From Streptomyces phaeoluteigriseus (GTDB taxonomy: Bacteria > Actinomycetota > Actinomycetes > Streptomycetales > Streptomycetaceae), in NCBI RefSeq assembly GCF_001896135.2, contig NZ_MPOH02000003.1:65653-129652 (forward strand): 64,000 bases of DNA. Direction: 5' to 3'. A program made the position numbers and the translations under genes. Every line of letters begins with the position of its first letter. The stretch's first letter is position 1. The notes under the pieces are model-generated. The model was not told the origin of the DNA. It worked only from the letters and a program-made list of their open reading frames with translations, and searched no databases. Of the stretch, positions 9,147 through 19,189 are shown one piece after another.

Positions 9147-10403
9147 TCAGCCGGCCGGAGACGTCCAGTCGGCCGCGACATGGCCCAGCCGCACCCGCTG
9201 CGGGTGGTCGCCCACCGGCACCGAGACGACCTTGCGGCCGGTGGCGAAGTCGATCGCCGTGATCTGGTCTGACCCGCTCTCGGAGACGACACAGTCCTTG
9301 TCGTCACCGCTGACCGTCGCCCAGTAGGGCTTGGAGACGGGGACCAGCGGGCCCTCCTGGAGGGTGGCGCGGTCCACGACGGTCGCGTAGTCGTCCATCG
9401 TGCCCGCCACGCACAGCTTGCTGCCGTCCGGCCGCATCGACAGACCGTGGTGCCGGGAGTCGTTGACGAACGTGGTGCGGTCGTCGCTCGTCGCGGGGTT
9501 CTCCGGCAGCGTCCTGGTCCGGGTGATCCGGTCCGTGGCGATGTCGTACTCGAAGAACCCGTTGAAGAACGAGACCTGGAAGTACAGCTTGGACTCGTCC
9601 GGCGAGAACACGGCCGGGCGCACGGCGTCCGAGTGGTCCGAGAGGCCGATCGCGTCCAGCCGCTGCCGCATGTCGATCGTCTTCACCGGCCGGTACGTCG
9701 TGGCGTCGACGACCGTGATGCGCCGGTCGCCCTTCGTCCAGTCCAGCCACGGCGCGTCGAGGGCGGTGTTCACCTCGCCGATGGACATGGTCCAGATGTA
9801 CTTGCCGTCCTTGGTGAAGATGTTCTCGTGCGGCTTGTCGCCCGTGGCGTACGAACCGAGCTGCCTGCCGGTGTCGATGTCCAGCACGTGGACCGTGTTC
9901 GACGTCGAGGCGGAGACCGCGACCCGCTTGCCGTCGGGGGACACGGCCATGTGGTCGGAACGGTAACCCGACACCGGGAAACGCCAGTTGACGGCCCCCG
10001 TCGCCACGTCGATCGAGACGACGTCGGCGAAGCTGGGCCGGGAGATCACCACGGAGGTGCCGTCCGGCGTGGAGTACATGTCGTCGACGAACTGGTCGTG
10101 GCCCTCGCCGACGCTGTTGCGGATCGTCATGAAGGCGATCCACCGGATCGGATCGGCGTTGATCTCCGCCATCCGCTGGTCCTTGTCGGGGATGACGTTG
10201 ATCCGGCCGATCTTCGCGTAGTCACCGGTCGACCTGATGACGTCGGCGGTGCCGTCCCAGTTGTTGGCGACCAGCAGCACCTCGCGCAGCGCGGCGGCGT
10301 CGGTGGTCGAGGTCGCGGCGGTGGCGACGGCCGTGGGGGCGGTGACGGTCAGGACGAGGGCGGCGGCTAGGGAGCAAAGGTGCCTGGTTCTGAAGGCAGC
10401 CAT
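9147..10403 (-). CDS. Secreted beta-propeller (YVTN/WD-like) protein
   Basis: This 418-residue exported protein starts at ATG 10403 behind AGAGGAGAG. A signal peptide (LCSLAAALVLTVTAPTAVA) is followed by blades with repeated motifs: SPDGKRVAVS, DIDTGRQLGSY, SPDESKLYFQ, MRPDGSKLCVAG and IDFATGRKVVSVPVGDHP. The repeats match YVTN-type seven-bladed propellers, which act as binding scaffolds or amine-dehydrogenase-like folds. No catalytic or cofactor signature was found. It is transcribed divergently from a TetR-family regulator, with a palindrome between them, so repression by that regulator is likely. Confidence 0.8.
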   Translation of the reverse strand: MAAFRTRHLCSLAAALVLTVTAPTAVATAATSTTDAAALREVLLVANNWDGTADVIRSTGDYAKIGRINVIPDKDQRMAEINADPIRWIAFMTIRNSVGEGHDQFVDDMYSTPDGTSVVISRPSFADVVSIDVATGAVNWRFPVSGYRSDHMAVSPDGKRVAVSASTSNTVHVLDIDTGRQLGSYATGDKPHENIFTKDGKYIWTMSIGEVNTALDAPWLDWTKGDRRITVVDATTYRPVKTIDMRQRLDAIGLSDHSDAVRPAVFSPDESKLYFQVSFFNGFFEYDIATDRITRTRTLPENPATSDDRTTFVNDSRHHGLSMRPDGSKLCVAGTMDDYATVVDRATLQEGPLVPVSKPYWATVSGDDKDCVVSESGSDQITAIDFATGRKVVSVPVGDHPQRVRLGHVAADWTSPAG

Positions 10404-10469
10404 GGCTGCTCTCTCCTCTGGGGGGGGGTAGGAGGTCCCGAATCTGAACACGGGTGCGTTCAGAGTTGA

Positions 10470-10485
10470 CTTACTGGAAAGTAAG
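10470..10485. promoter_or_regulatory. Palindromic operator between beta-propeller gene and tetR
   Basis: CTTACT-GGAA-AGTAAG has perfect 6-bp arms around four bases. It sits in the 151-bp space between divergent start codons (10403 and 10555), next to a TTGAC-like hexamer (10465-10469). Position and symmetry fit a TetR binding site controlling both directions. Confidence 0.55.
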
Positions 10486-10554
10486 GAAGGGGTGCCCTTC
10501 GCACAAGACCACGTACACGACAAAATTGAGAGGGAGCACGACGAGGGAGGAACC

Positions 10555-11221
10555 GTGGCGGGCAGGCTGAGGGCGCCGACCGGCCGATACGCCGGCAAGT
10601 CCGCCGAGGAGCGGCAGGCCGAGCGGCGGCGGAGATTCCTGGACGCGGCGCTGCAACTGTTCGGCGACACCCCCGGCTACCGGGGCACGACGGTCGCGGC
10701 GCTCAGCGAGGCGGCCGGGCTGTCGACGCGGCAGTTCTACGAGGAGTTCCGCACCCTCGAGGACGTCCTGGCGGCGCTGCACCTCCAGGTCAACGACTGG
10801 GCCGAGGCAGCGGTCGTGGCCGCGTTCGCCGCCGCCCGGGAGCTGCCCCTCGCGGAGCGGGTCGCCGCGATCTTCCACGCCTACGCCGGCAATGTCACCG
10901 CCGACCCGCGCCGGATCCGCATCACCTTCGTCGAGATCGTCGGCGTCAGCCCCCGCATGGAGGAACAGCGCCTGGCGCGGCGCGCCCGCTGGGTCGAACT
11001 CATCTGCGCCGAGGCCACGGCCGCCGCCGACCGGGGCGAGGCCGCCCCCCCGCGACTACCGCCTCCCGGCGACGGCCTTCATCGGCAGCGTCAACGGCCT
11101 CCTGCACGACTGGAGCGCGGGCTGGCTGGACGCGACCCTCGACGAGGTCGTGGACGAACTGGTGCGGCAACTGCTGGGCATCCTGCGGCCGGTGGGCTGG
11201 GGCCCGGAGCGGTCCCGGTAG
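10555..11221 (+). CDS. TetR/AcrR-family transcriptional regulator, frameshifted
   Basis: The HTH N-terminus (about residues 20-70) reads RRRFLDAALQLFGDTPGYRG then TTVAALSEAAGLSTRQFYEE, a standard TetR DNA-binding domain. The ligand-binding half continues to RGEAAP, then shifts frame near 11047-11053 in a run of seven C. The next frame carries on as RDYRLPATAFIGSVNGLLHDW and ends LRPVGWGPERSR. Removing one C restores a protein of about 221 residues. The start is GTG 10555 with GGGAGG four bases upstream. It probably controls the divergent beta-propeller gene and itself. Confidence 0.82.
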
Positions 11222-11237
11222 CGGCGCCGGCGCGCGG

Positions 11238-12465
11238 TCACGCCATCCGCCCCACCGCCTCCACCACGCTGCCCACCCCGTCCTCCTCCCGCACCCGCGC
11301 CCCCAACTCCCGTGCCCGGTCCGAGAACGCGGACTCCCGGGTGGCCCGCACCAGGGCCGCGGCCAGGGTGTCGGCGGTCAGACGGCGCAGGGGTACGGCC
11401 CCCGGGGCCACCCCCGCGGCGACCAGCCGGTCCGCCCAGAACCCCTCGTCGAACTGGACCGGCACCGGCACGGCCGGGACACCGGCCCGCACCCCCGCGG
11501 CCGTCGTACCGGCGCCGCAGTGGTGGACGACGGCGGCCATCTCGGGGAAGAGCAGCGAGTGGGGCACCTCGTCGACGGTCAGCATGTCGTCGCCGTCGGC
11601 CGCGAGACCGGCCCAGCCCCGCTGGACGACCCCGCGCAGCCCCGCCCGCCGCAGGCCCCGCACGATCTCGCCGCTGAGCCGCCCCGGATCCGGGCACGGT
11701 CGCACTGCCCAGGCCGACGAACACCGGCGCCGGGCCCGCGTCCAGGAACTCCCGCACCCCGGCCGGAAGCCGGTCATCACGGTCGTACGGCCACCAGTAG
11801 CCGGTGATGTCGAGTTCCGGCCGCCAGTCACGGGGCCGGGGCACCAGCCGCGGGCTGAAACCGTGCAGCACGGGCCCCGCCCGCCGCGCGCCCGCCCGAC
11901 GGCCGGCGGGCAGCCCGAGCCGGGCGCGGACGGCCGGCAGAGCCGGGGCGAAGACTTGCTCGACGGCCCACTCCACACCGTGCCCGGCGAACCGGTTGGC
12001 GACCCCGCCCCAGGAGCCGCCGCCCAGCATCGGCGGCGCGAACTCCCGTGTCGGAGCGACGGGTTGCAGGGCCAGGTCGAGGCTCGGCAGCGACAGCCCG
12101 TCGGCGATGACATGCCCGAGCGGCGCCACCGAGGCGGACAGCAGCAGGACGTCACTGGTCCGGGCGGCGGCCACGAGATCGTCCGTCACCCGCCCCACGA
12201 CCGCCCGCGCCATCCGCGCCACCCGCACCAGCTTGCCCACACCCGTGGAACTGCGGTGCAGCCCCCGCCCCCGCTCCGACTCCAGCTCGGCCCGCGGATC
12301 GACCGGCACCGGATGGAAACCCACCCCCGACCCCGTCACCAGCGGTGCGAACCGCTCATGCGTGACCAGCGTGACCTCGTGCCCCGCCGCCACCAGCGCG
12401 GACCCCAGCCCGGTGAAGGGAGCCACATCACCCCGGGACCCGGCCGTCATGATCGCCACTCTCAC
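11238..12465 (-). CDS. GT1-family (UDP-)glycosyltransferase, frameshifted
   Basis: This is a glycosyltransferase of the GT1/MurG-like GT-B fold, similar to enzymes that glycosylate sterols, macrolides or other small molecules. The N-terminal acceptor domain begins RVAIMTAGSRGDVAPFTGLG. The C-terminal nucleotide-sugar domain carries MAAVVHHCGAGTTAAGVRAG and PVQFDEGFWADRL, the family donor-binding signature. The frame breaks near 11695 after GLGSATVP and continues as DPGRLSGEIVRGLRRAGL; one surplus base explains it. Repaired length is about 409 residues, normal for the family. The start is GTG 12465. No biosynthetic cluster is adjacent, so the acceptor is unknown. Confidence 0.82.
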
Positions 12466-12614
12466 GAGGGCCAGTATGCGACCGCGAGGAACGGGGCGGG
12501 ACCCTTCGCGGGATGTGCGGTTCGAATCGGGTGGCCTGCTCCCTGTCCTGTCTCGCCCCTCGCGCCTGTCTCGTCACCCTCCGTCCCGCTTGTCCATCTT
12601 GTGCCTTACGACTC

Positions 12615-12980
12615 CTACTCGTCCCACGCCTGGATCATCGTCTGTTCGACGATCTTGCCGTCGCGCAGGGTGATCATCGACTCGGAGAGGACGCGGACGC
12701 CGTCCGCGTACGTGCACGACTCGCTGAAGGCGGCGCGGTCGCCCTGGACCACGCAGTCCTCCAGGTGGTGGGTCATGTCGCGGCTGTACACGTCGTCGAG
12801 CATTTCGGCGATCCTGTCGCGGCCGCGCAGGACCGTCGGGTGGCTGGGCCGGCTGTTGTGGTCCACGACGCGCATCTGCGCGTCGTCCGCGTACAGCGAG
12901 AGCAGTGTCTCCGGTGTACGGCCTTCTACGCCTCTGCGCAAAGTCTCGGTGTCGAAGGCGGAGCCCGTCGCGGTGCCCAT
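12615..12980 (-). CDS. SnoaL-like/NTF2-fold protein
   Basis: This 121-residue protein has the NTF2/SnoaL-like cone fold. Diagnostic parts are the N-terminal helix with TPETLLSLYADDAQMRVVD, a middle stretch LRGRDRIAEMLDDVYSRDM, and strands ending LRDGKIVEQTMIQAWDE. Such domains act as small polyketide cyclases, isomerases or ligand binders. No catalytic role can be assigned here. ATG 12980 follows GGAGGTCACC, a strong ribosome-binding site. It is a single-gene unit. Confidence 0.75.
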   Translation of the reverse strand: MGTATGSAFDTETLRRGVEGRTPETLLSLYADDAQMRVVDHNSRPSHPTVLRGRDRIAEMLDDVYSRDMTHHLEDCVVQGDRAAFSESCTYADGVRVLSESMITLRDGKIVEQTMIQAWDE

Positions 12981-13151
12981 GGTGACCTCCTTCGAGGACC
13001 GCGGGCCGAGGGGGACGGCCCGGTGGGCCCTCACCCTTAGAGACTCCTCCGCGGGGCCGTGCTCGGCAAGCGCGGACGGCGTGCTGCGCCTGTCGGGTGA
13101 GCGCCGCCCCGTACCCGTGACCGCGGGGCGGTCCGGCGCGTTGCTGTAGGC

Positions 13152-13451
13152 ATGATCTCCACTCGTCGCATCGTCGCCGTCGCCGCTCTCGCCGCCGGGG
13201 TCACGGGCCTCGCCGCGCCCCTGGCGAGCGCCGCCGAAGCCCCGGCCGTCGGCCGGTTGAACCCGATGACCGCACTCGACTCGCTCACCGAGGCGCAGGT
13301 TCCCCCCGGGCAGCGCGGCGAACTGCCGCCGCTCTCGGGCCAGCTGGGCGAGCTGAACAAGGTGCGCCAGCTGCGGCAGCTGAACGAGCTGCAGCAGATC
13401 ACCGGCCTCGTCGCCCCCGTCACCGGGCTGCTCCCGGCCGTCCACTCCTGA
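13152..13451 (+). CDS. Small secreted protein, 99 residues
   Basis: ATG 13152 opens a clear Sec signal peptide (RRIVAVAALAAGVTGLAAP, cleavage near SAAEA). A mature part of about 70 residues follows, rich in leucine, glutamine and glutamate (GQLGELNKVRQLRQLNELQQ), which suggests an amphipathic helix. It has no cysteines or known domain. The composition resembles small secreted Streptomyces proteins of unknown function. The start codon has no obvious ribosome-binding site. Confidence 0.7.
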   Translation: MISTRRIVAVAALAAGVTGLAAPLASAAEAPAVGRLNPMTALDSLTEAQVPPGQRGELPPLSGQLGELNKVRQLRQLNELQQITGLVAPVTGLLPAVHS

Positions 13452-13478
13452 CCTCGGCCGTAGGTTCCCGTGTCCCGT

Positions 13479-13511
13479 GTGGGGGCCGCCCGGAGTCCGG
13501 GTGGCCCCCAC
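13479..13511. terminator. Hairpin terminator between convergent genes
   Basis: Arms GTGGGGGCCGCCCGG (13479-13493) and CCGGGTGGCCCCCAC (13497-13511) pair over 15 bp with one G-U wobble and a three-base loop. It sits between the small secreted protein gene and the ABC transporter gene. Confidence 0.8.
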
Positions 13512-13517
13512 CGGCGT

Positions 13518-15272
13518 TCAGCCCGCCGTCGCCAGGAACTGCGTCGCCGCCAGCTCGGCGTAGAGCGGGTCGGCCGCCACCAGCTCACGGTGCGTGCCCA
13601 CCGCCCGGACCTGACCGGCCTCCATGACGACGATGCGGTCGGCGGAGGTGACCGTCGACAGCCGGTGCGCGACCACGAGCACGGTCGTCGTCCGGGCCAC
13701 GTCCGTGACGGTGTCGCGCAGCGCGGCCTCGTTCACCGCGTCCAGCTGGGAGGTCGCCTCGTCCAGGAGCAGCAGCCGCGGGTTGCGCAGCAGGGCGCGC
13801 GCGATCGCCACCCGCTGGCGCTCCCCGCCGGACAGCTTGGTCCCCCGGTGCCCGACCAGTGTGTCGAGACCGTCCGGCAGACCGCCGACGAACGTGTCGA
13901 GCCGGGTCGTCCTCAGCACCCGCCGCACGGTGTCGTCGTCGGCCTCCGCGTTCCCCAGCAGCAGGTTGTCGCGCAGGGTCCCCGACAGCACGGGGGCGTC
14001 CTGCTCGACATAGCCGATGGCGGACCGCAGCCGGCCCAGCTCCCAGTCCGGCAGCGGACGGCCGTCGAGGGTGATGGTCCCGGAGTCGGGGTCGTAGAAC
14101 CGCTCGATCAGCGAGAACACCGTGGTCTTGCCGGCCCCGGACGGGCCCACGAACGCGGTCATGCCGCGCGCCGGGACGTCGAACGTCACCCCGTGATGGA
14201 CGTACGGCAGATCGTCGGCGTACCGGAAGCGGACGTCGGTGAAGGCCAGCGAGGCCGGTTCGGCCGTCGCTGCGGGCAGGGGCGCGGGGCCGGATGCCGG
14301 CTCGGCGGGCAGCAGCAGCGTCTCCTGGATGCGGCTCAGCGCCGCCGAGCCCGTCCGGTACTGCACGACCGCGCCGATGACCTGCTGGATCGGCGACATC
14401 AGATAGAAGACGTACAGCAGGAACGCCACCAGCGTCGCGATGTCGATCGCGCCCGTGGCGACCCGAGCGCCGCCCACCGCCAGCACCGTGATGAACGCGG
14501 TCTGCATCGCCAGCCCGGCCGTGTTGCCCGCCGCCGCCGACCACTTGGCGGCCGACACGCTCTGCCGCCAGGAGTCCTCCGCCGCCGCGTGCAGCGCCTT
14601 CTCCTCACGGTCCTCGGCGCCCGCCGCCTTCACCGTGCGCAGCGCGCCCAGCACCCGCTCCAGCGAGGCGCCCATCACCCCGACCGCGTCCTGCGCCCGG
14701 CGGCTGGCCCGGTTGATGCGCGGCACGATCACCCCGATGACCGTGCCCGCGACCAGGATCACCGCCAGGGTGACCCCGAGCAGCACCGGGTCCACCACGC
14801 CCATCAGCACCACCGTCGCGACGAGGGTGAGCCCGCCGGTGCCGAGGCCGACCAGCGAGTCGGTGGTCACCTCCCGCAGCAGGGTCGTGTCCGAGGTGAT
14901 GCGGGCCATCAGGTCACCGGGCTCGCTGCGGTCCACCGCCGCGATCCGCAGCCGCAGCAGGTACGACGACAGCGCCTTGCGCGCGCCCAGCACCACCGAC
15001 TCGGCCGTGCGCCGCAGCACGTACGAACCCAGCGCGCCCACCGCCGCGTTGGAGACGACCAGGGCCGACAGCAGCACCAACGCGCCGGTGATCGCCCGGT
15101 CGTGGGACAGGTCGTCGATCAACCCCCGCGCCACCAGCGGCAGCAGCAGGCCGGTCGCCCCGGTGACCAGCGAGAGCAGCGCTCCCGCCAGCAGGGTCCA
15201 GCGGTGCGGTCTCACGTATCCGAGCAGCTGCCGCCACGGGGGCTGGACGGCGGCCGTCTCTGCGATGCTCAC
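13518..15272 (-). CDS. ABC transporter, fused permease and ATPase (exporter half-transporter)
   Basis: This 584-residue half-transporter has about six N-terminal membrane helices (residues 20-310) and a C-terminal nucleotide-binding domain. The ATPase shows Walker [10 protein letters not shown] (about 374), signature [15 protein letters not shown], Walker [10 protein letters not shown] and the H-loop VVAHRLS. It belongs to the lipid/peptide/drug exporter class and probably works as a homodimer, since no second half-transporter is adjacent. Substrate is unknown. ATG 15272 starts MSIAETAAV, and the gene appears monocistronic. Confidence 0.9.
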   Translation of the reverse strand: MSIAETAAVQPPWRQLLGYVRPHRWTLLAGALLSLVTGATGLLLPLVARGLIDDLSHDRAITGALVLLSALVVSNAAVGALGSYVLRRTAESVVLGARKALSSYLLRLRIAAVDRSEPGDLMARITSDTTLLREVTTDSLVGLGTGGLTLVATVVLMGVVDPVLLGVTLAVILVAGTVIGVIVPRINRASRRAQDAVGVMGASLERVLGALRTVKAAGAEDREEKALHAAAEDSWRQSVSAAKWSAAAGNTAGLAMQTAFITVLAVGGARVATGAIDIATLVAFLLYVFYLMSPIQQVIGAVVQYRTGSAALSRIQETLLLPAEPASGPAPLPAATAEPASLAFTDVRFRYADDLPYVHHGVTFDVPARGMTAFVGPSGAGKTTVFSLIERFYDPDSGTITLDGRPLPDWELGRLRSAIGYVEQDAPVLSGTLRDNLLLGNAEADDDTVRRVLRTTRLDTFVGGLPDGLDTLVGHRGTKLSGGERQRVAIARALLRNPRLLLLDEATSQLDAVNEAALRDTVTDVARTTTVLVVAHRLSTVTSADRIVVMEAGQVRAVGTHRELVAADPLYAELAATQFLATAG

Positions 15273-15444
15273 GAGGCTCCTCGATACCGGTCGGCTTGCG
15301 CCGTTCAGGCTACGTCGACGCCCGCGGGCCCCGGCCGGGGGACCGCGTTCGTGCCGGTGACCTGGCTCGATGTACGTCCGCTACCGATCGGTCACGCGTA
15401 GGGTCGAAGACGGACGGTCGGCCGCCGACGAAAGGAACAGCACC

Positions 15445-16533
15445 ATGGCGCAGGAAGTGCGCGGAGTGATCGCACCGGGGAAGAACGAACCGGTGCGGGT
15501 GGAGACGGTTCTCGTGCCGGACCCCGGACCCGGGGAAGCCGTGGTGAAGATCCAGGCCTGCGGGGTGTGTCACACCGACCTGCACTACAAGCAGGGCGGG
15601 ATCAACGACGACTTCCCCTTCCTGCTGGGCCACGAGGCGGCCGGCGTCGTGGAGTCGGTCGGCGCGGGCGTCACCGACGTGGCCCCCGGCGACTTCGTCA
15701 TCCTGAACTGGCGGGCCGTCTGCGGCCAGTGCCGGGCCTGTCTGCGCGGACGCCCCTGGTACTGCTTCGACACCCACAACGCGCAGCAGAAGATGACGCT
15801 CGCCTCGACGGGGCAGGAGCTGTCCCCGGCGCTGGGCATCGGGGCCTTCGCGGAGAAGACGCTGGTCGCGGCCGGTCAGTGCACGAAGGTCGACCCGTCC
15901 GTCTCGGCGGCGGTCGCCGGACTGCTGGGCTGCGGCGTGATGGCCGGCATCGGCGCGGCGATCAACACGGGCAACGTCGGCCGCGGTGACACCGTCGCCG
16001 TCATCGGCTGCGGCGGCGTCGGCGACGCGGCGATCGCCGGGGCCGGCCTCGCGGGGGCCGCGAAGATCATCGCCGTCGACATCGACGACCGCAAGCTCGC
16101 CACCGCGCGGACGATGGGAGCCACCCACACGGTCAACTCCAAGGAGACCGACCCGGTCGAGGCGATCCGCGAGCTGACCGGCGGCTTCGGCGCGGACGTG
16201 GTGATCGAGGCGGTCGGCCGCCCGGAGACGTACAAGCAGGCCTTCTACGCCCGCGACCTGGCCGGCACGGTCGTGCTGGTGGGTGTGCCCACGCCGGAGA
16301 TGAAGCTGGAACTGCCGCTGCTGGACGTCTTCGGACGCGGTGGCGCGCTGAAGTCCTCCTGGTACGGCGACTGCCTGCCCTCCCGCGACTTCCCCATGCT
16401 GATCGACCTGCATCTGCAAGGCCGCCTGGATCTCGGCGCGTTCGTCTCCGAGACCATCCAGCTCGACGAGGTGGAGAAGGCCTTCGAGCGGATGCACCAC
16501 GGCGACGTGCTGCGCTCGGTGGTGGTGCTGTGA
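15445..16533 (+). CDS. S-(hydroxymethyl)mycothiol dehydrogenase (mycothiol-dependent formaldehyde dehydrogenase)
   Basis: This 362-residue zinc-dependent medium-chain dehydrogenase oxidises the formaldehyde-mycothiol adduct with NAD. It may also reduce S-nitrosomycothiol. Catalytic zinc ligands lie in [10 protein letters not shown] (38-47) and LLGHEAAG. The structural zinc cysteines are in [11 protein letters not shown] and the nearby WYC. The Rossmann motif is [10 protein letters not shown]. The length and [11 protein letters not shown] region match the MSH-dependent class. ATG 15445 has AAAGGAA upstream. It is translationally coupled to the next gene, whose ATG overlaps this stop. Confidence 0.88.
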   Translation: MAQEVRGVIAPGKNEPVRVETVLVPDPGPGEAVVKIQACGVCHTDLHYKQGGINDDFPFLLGHEAAGVVESVGAGVTDVAPGDFVILNWRAVCGQCRACLRGRPWYCFDTHNAQQKMTLASTGQELSPALGIGAFAEKTLVAAGQCTKVDPSVSAAVAGLLGCGVMAGIGAAINTGNVGRGDTVAVIGCGGVGDAAIAGAGLAGAAKIIAVDIDDRKLATARTMGATHTVNSKETDPVEAIRELTGGFGADVVIEAVGRPETYKQAFYARDLAGTVVLVGVPTPEMKLELPLLDVFGRGGALKSSWYGDCLPSRDFPMLIDLHLQGRLDLGAFVSETIQLDEVEKAFERMHHGDVLRSVVVL

Positions 16534-17162
16534 TGGCCGCCGGCATCGAACGCCTCGTCACCTCCGGTCAGTTCAGCCTCGACGGCGGCACCTGGGACGT
16601 CGACAACAACGTCTGGATCATCGGCGACGACCACGAGGCCGTCGTCATCGACGCCGCCCACGACGCCGACGCCATCCTCGCCGCCCTCGGGGACCGCCGG
16701 CTGACCGCCATCGTGTGCACCCACGCCCACAACGACCACATCGGTGCCGCTCCCGCCCTCGCCGACGCGACCGGCGCCACCATCTGGCTGCACCCCGACG
16801 ACCTGCCCCTGTGGAGGACGACCCACCCCGACCGCGAGCCCGACGCCCGCCTGGCCGACGGCCAGGTCATCGAGGCCGCCGGCGCCGACCTCACCGTGCT
16901 GCACACGCCCGGTCACGCGCCCGGCGCGGTCTGCCTGTACGAGCCGGGGCTCGGCGTGCTGTTCACCGGCGACACCCTCTTCCAGGGCGGGCCCGGCGCC
17001 ACCGGCCGCTCCTACTCCCACTTCCCGACCATCATCGACTCCATCCGCGACCGCCTCCTGACCCTCCCGCCCGAGACGAAGGTCCTCACCGGCCACGGCG
17101 ACCCGACCACCATCGGCGCGGAGGCCCCCCACCTCCAGGAGTGGATCACGCGGGGCCACTGA
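16533..17162 (+). CDS. Metallo-beta-lactamase-fold hydrolase paired with the mycothiol dehydrogenase
   Basis: This 209-residue MBL-fold protein has THAHNDHIGAAP (about 66-77), the zinc-binding HxHxDH motif, then HTPGHAPGAVCL, FTGDTLFQGG and GHGDPTTIG. Its start overlaps the dehydrogenase stop (TGATG), so the pair is one operon. In actinobacteria this partner is thought to hydrolyse the S-formylmycothiol produced by the dehydrogenase, completing formaldehyde detoxification. That role comes from gene pairing and is not visible in the sequence. Confidence 0.85.
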   Translation: MAAGIERLVTSGQFSLDGGTWDVDNNVWIIGDDHEAVVIDAAHDADAILAALGDRRLTAIVCTHAHNDHIGAAPALADATGATIWLHPDDLPLWRTTHPDREPDARLADGQVIEAAGADLTVLHTPGHAPGAVCLYEPGLGVLFTGDTLFQGGPGATGRSYSHFPTIIDSIRDRLLTLPPETKVLTGHGDPTTIGAEAPHLQEWITRGH

Positions 17163-17354
17163 CCGGCGCCGCCGCACCGGCATCTGTCCGTCGGCCGGGT
17201 GACGCCGCAGGAAAGGGCGACCCGCCGGAGCAACGACCCGCCGGACGTACGACCGCGGCGGAAGAGTGACCTCGCCGGAAAAGGTGACAGAAGATGTCCG
17301 GCTTCCGCGTGATCCTCGGTGAAGGCATCGAAGGAACACCACAGGAGGTCGCAC

Positions 17355-18287
17355 ATGTCCGGTCCGTCGGCGAAAGACGCCGCGCTGGAAGGCAGGGTCG
17401 CCCTGGTCGCCGGGGCGACCCGGGGAGCGGGGCGGGGCATCGCCGTGGAGCTGGGTGCGGCCGGGGCGACCGTCTACGTCACCGGCCGCACCACCCGCTC
17501 CCGCCGCTCCGAGTACGACCGCCCCGAGACGATCGAGGACACCGCCGACCTGGTCACCGAGGCGGGCGGCCACGGTATCGCCGTACCCACCGACCACCTC
17601 GAACCCGCCCAGGTCCGCGCGCTCGTCGACCGGATCGCCGACGAACAGGGCCGGCTCGACGTCCTCGTCAACGACATCTGGGGCGGCGAGAACCTCTTCG
17701 AGTGGGACACCCCCGTCTGGGAGCACGACCTCGACAAGGGCCTGCGGCTGCTGCGGCTCGCCGTCGAGACCCACGCGATCACCAGCCACCACGCCCTGCC
17801 GCTCCTGCTGCGCCGCCCGGGCGGCCTGGTCGTCGAGGTCACCGACGGCACCGCCGAGTACAACCGCGACACCTACCGCGTGAACTTCTTCTACGACCTC
17901 GCCAAGTCGTCCGTCCTGCGGATGGCCTTCGCCCTCGCCCACGAACTCGGCCCGCACGGCGCCACCGCCCTCGCGCTCACCCCCGGCTGGCTGCGCTCCG
18001 AAATCATGCTCGGCCACTTCGGGGTGCGTGAGGACAACTGGCGCGACGCCCTCGACAAGGTCCCGCACTTCGCCATCTCCGAGACGCCCCGCTATGTCGG
18101 CCGTGCCGTGGCGGCCCTCGCCGCCGATCCCGAAGTGGCCCGCTTCAACGGGCAGTCGCTGTCCAGCGGCGGTCTCGCCCCCGAGTACGGCTTCACCGAC
18201 CTCGACGGCAGCCGCCCCGACGCCTGGCGCTACCTCGTGGAGGTCCAGGACGCGGGGAAACCGGCGGACACGACGGGGTACCGCTGA
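17355..18287 (+). CDS. Short-chain dehydrogenase/reductase
   Basis: This 310-residue SDR starts at ATG 17355 behind ACAGGAGG. The nucleotide-binding motif is AGATRGAGRGIA (about 19-30), and TGRTTRS is at the NADP-selecting position. The active site YDLAK fits YxxxK. The usual NNAG stretch is replaced by LVNDIWGGENLFEWD, characteristic of a divergent SDR group found widely in bacteria. The C-terminus is longer than in classical SDRs. Substrate is unknown. About 190 bases without a gene precede it. Confidence 0.85.
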   Translation: MSGPSAKDAALEGRVALVAGATRGAGRGIAVELGAAGATVYVTGRTTRSRRSEYDRPETIEDTADLVTEAGGHGIAVPTDHLEPAQVRALVDRIADEQGRLDVLVNDIWGGENLFEWDTPVWEHDLDKGLRLLRLAVETHAITSHHALPLLLRRPGGLVVEVTDGTAEYNRDTYRVNFFYDLAKSSVLRMAFALAHELGPHGATALALTPGWLRSEIMLGHFGVREDNWRDALDKVPHFAISETPRYVGRAVAALAADPEVARFNGQSLSSGGLAPEYGFTDLDGSRPDAWRYLVEVQDAGKPADTTGYR

Positions 18288-18457
18288 GCCGGCGCCTGCC
18301 GCACCCGCGCCGGCGCTCCCGCCGGTGTTCCGCCCCGCCGGGACCGGACCCTCGGAGAAGTTCACCGTTTCGTCACAGTACGGGCCGCGCTACAACCGAA
18401 GCGCCGGGAGACGGGTCTAGTTGGTCGAGTCGCCGGAATCGGGCCAGGGAGAGGGCA

Positions 18458-19162
18458 GTGGCAGTCATGGGGGACATACGCAGACGAGGAGCCGTCGTGC
18501 TCGGGGTCACGGGGCTGATCGCGCCGCTGACGCTCGCGCTGGGCGCGGCGCCCGCACAGGCCGCGAGCTGCACCACGCAGGCCGGGCCGTACCAGAAGCA
18601 GGTCGAGAAGTTCCTCGGCCGGCCGGTCGACGGCAGGCAGTCGTCGACCGACTGCAAGGCCATCCAGGCCTTCCAGAACAAGCACGGCATCAGGCCGAAC
18701 ATCGGCTACGCGGGGCCCGTCACCTGGGGTGTGATGGATCTCATGAACAAGCAGAAGGCGGTGGGCAGCAAGCCCAACAAGGCCGGCAAGTGCCCGACCA
18801 ACAAGGGCCGCATCGCCTGCGTCAACCTCACGCTCCAGATCAGCTGGATCCAGGACGGCAGCCGCCTCGTCTACGGGCCGGTCCCGGTCCGCACCGGACG
18901 CGACGGCTACGAGACCCGCACCGGCCTGAAGAAGGTCTACTGGCGCAACATCGACCACGTGTCGAGCATCTACGACGTGCCGATGCCGTACAGCCAGTTC
19001 TTCGACGGCGGCCAGGCGTTCCACTCGGCGGGGGTCAGCATGTGGAACCCGCCCGGTTCGCGCGGCTGCGTCAACATGACGAAGACCGCCGCGAAGAAGT
19101 ACTGGTCCCTGCTGAAGACCGGCGACGACGTCTTCGTGTACGGCCGCAAGCCGGGCACCTGA
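18458..19162 (+). CDS. Secreted L,D-transpeptidase (YkuD) with peptidoglycan-binding-like N-terminus
   Basis: This 234-residue exported cell-wall enzyme starts at GTG 18458 after AGGGAGAGGG; ATG 18467 is an alternative. A signal peptide (AVVLGVTGLIAPLTLALGA) is followed by a peptidoglycan-binding-like module with FLGRPVDGRQSSTDCKAIQA (about 45-95). The YkuD catalytic core has AFHSAG and SRGCVNM, containing the catalytic cysteine. L,D-transpeptidases form 3-3 crosslinks or attach proteins to peptidoglycan. It appears to be a single transcription unit. Confidence 0.85.
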   Translation: MAVMGDIRRRGAVVLGVTGLIAPLTLALGAAPAQAASCTTQAGPYQKQVEKFLGRPVDGRQSSTDCKAIQAFQNKHGIRPNIGYAGPVTWGVMDLMNKQKAVGSKPNKAGKCPTNKGRIACVNLTLQISWIQDGSRLVYGPVPVRTGRDGYETRTGLKKVYWRNIDHVSSIYDVPMPYSQFFDGGQAFHSAGVSMWNPPGSRGCVNMTKTAAKKYWSLLKTGDDVFVYGRKPGT

Positions 19163-19189
19163 CAGGGAGCCGGACGAGCGGATACGGGC

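Noticed and set aside
12505..12540. tRNA-like T-loop GGTTCGAATC
   Set aside because: No flanking stem pairs, no anticodon arm and no acceptor stem could be built around it. It lies in the upstream region of the glycosyltransferase gene.
17162..17355. Possible small gene or riboswitch upstream of the SDR gene
   Set aside because: Only short degenerate GCCGGA-type motifs were seen. No convincing structure or frame with codon bias is present.
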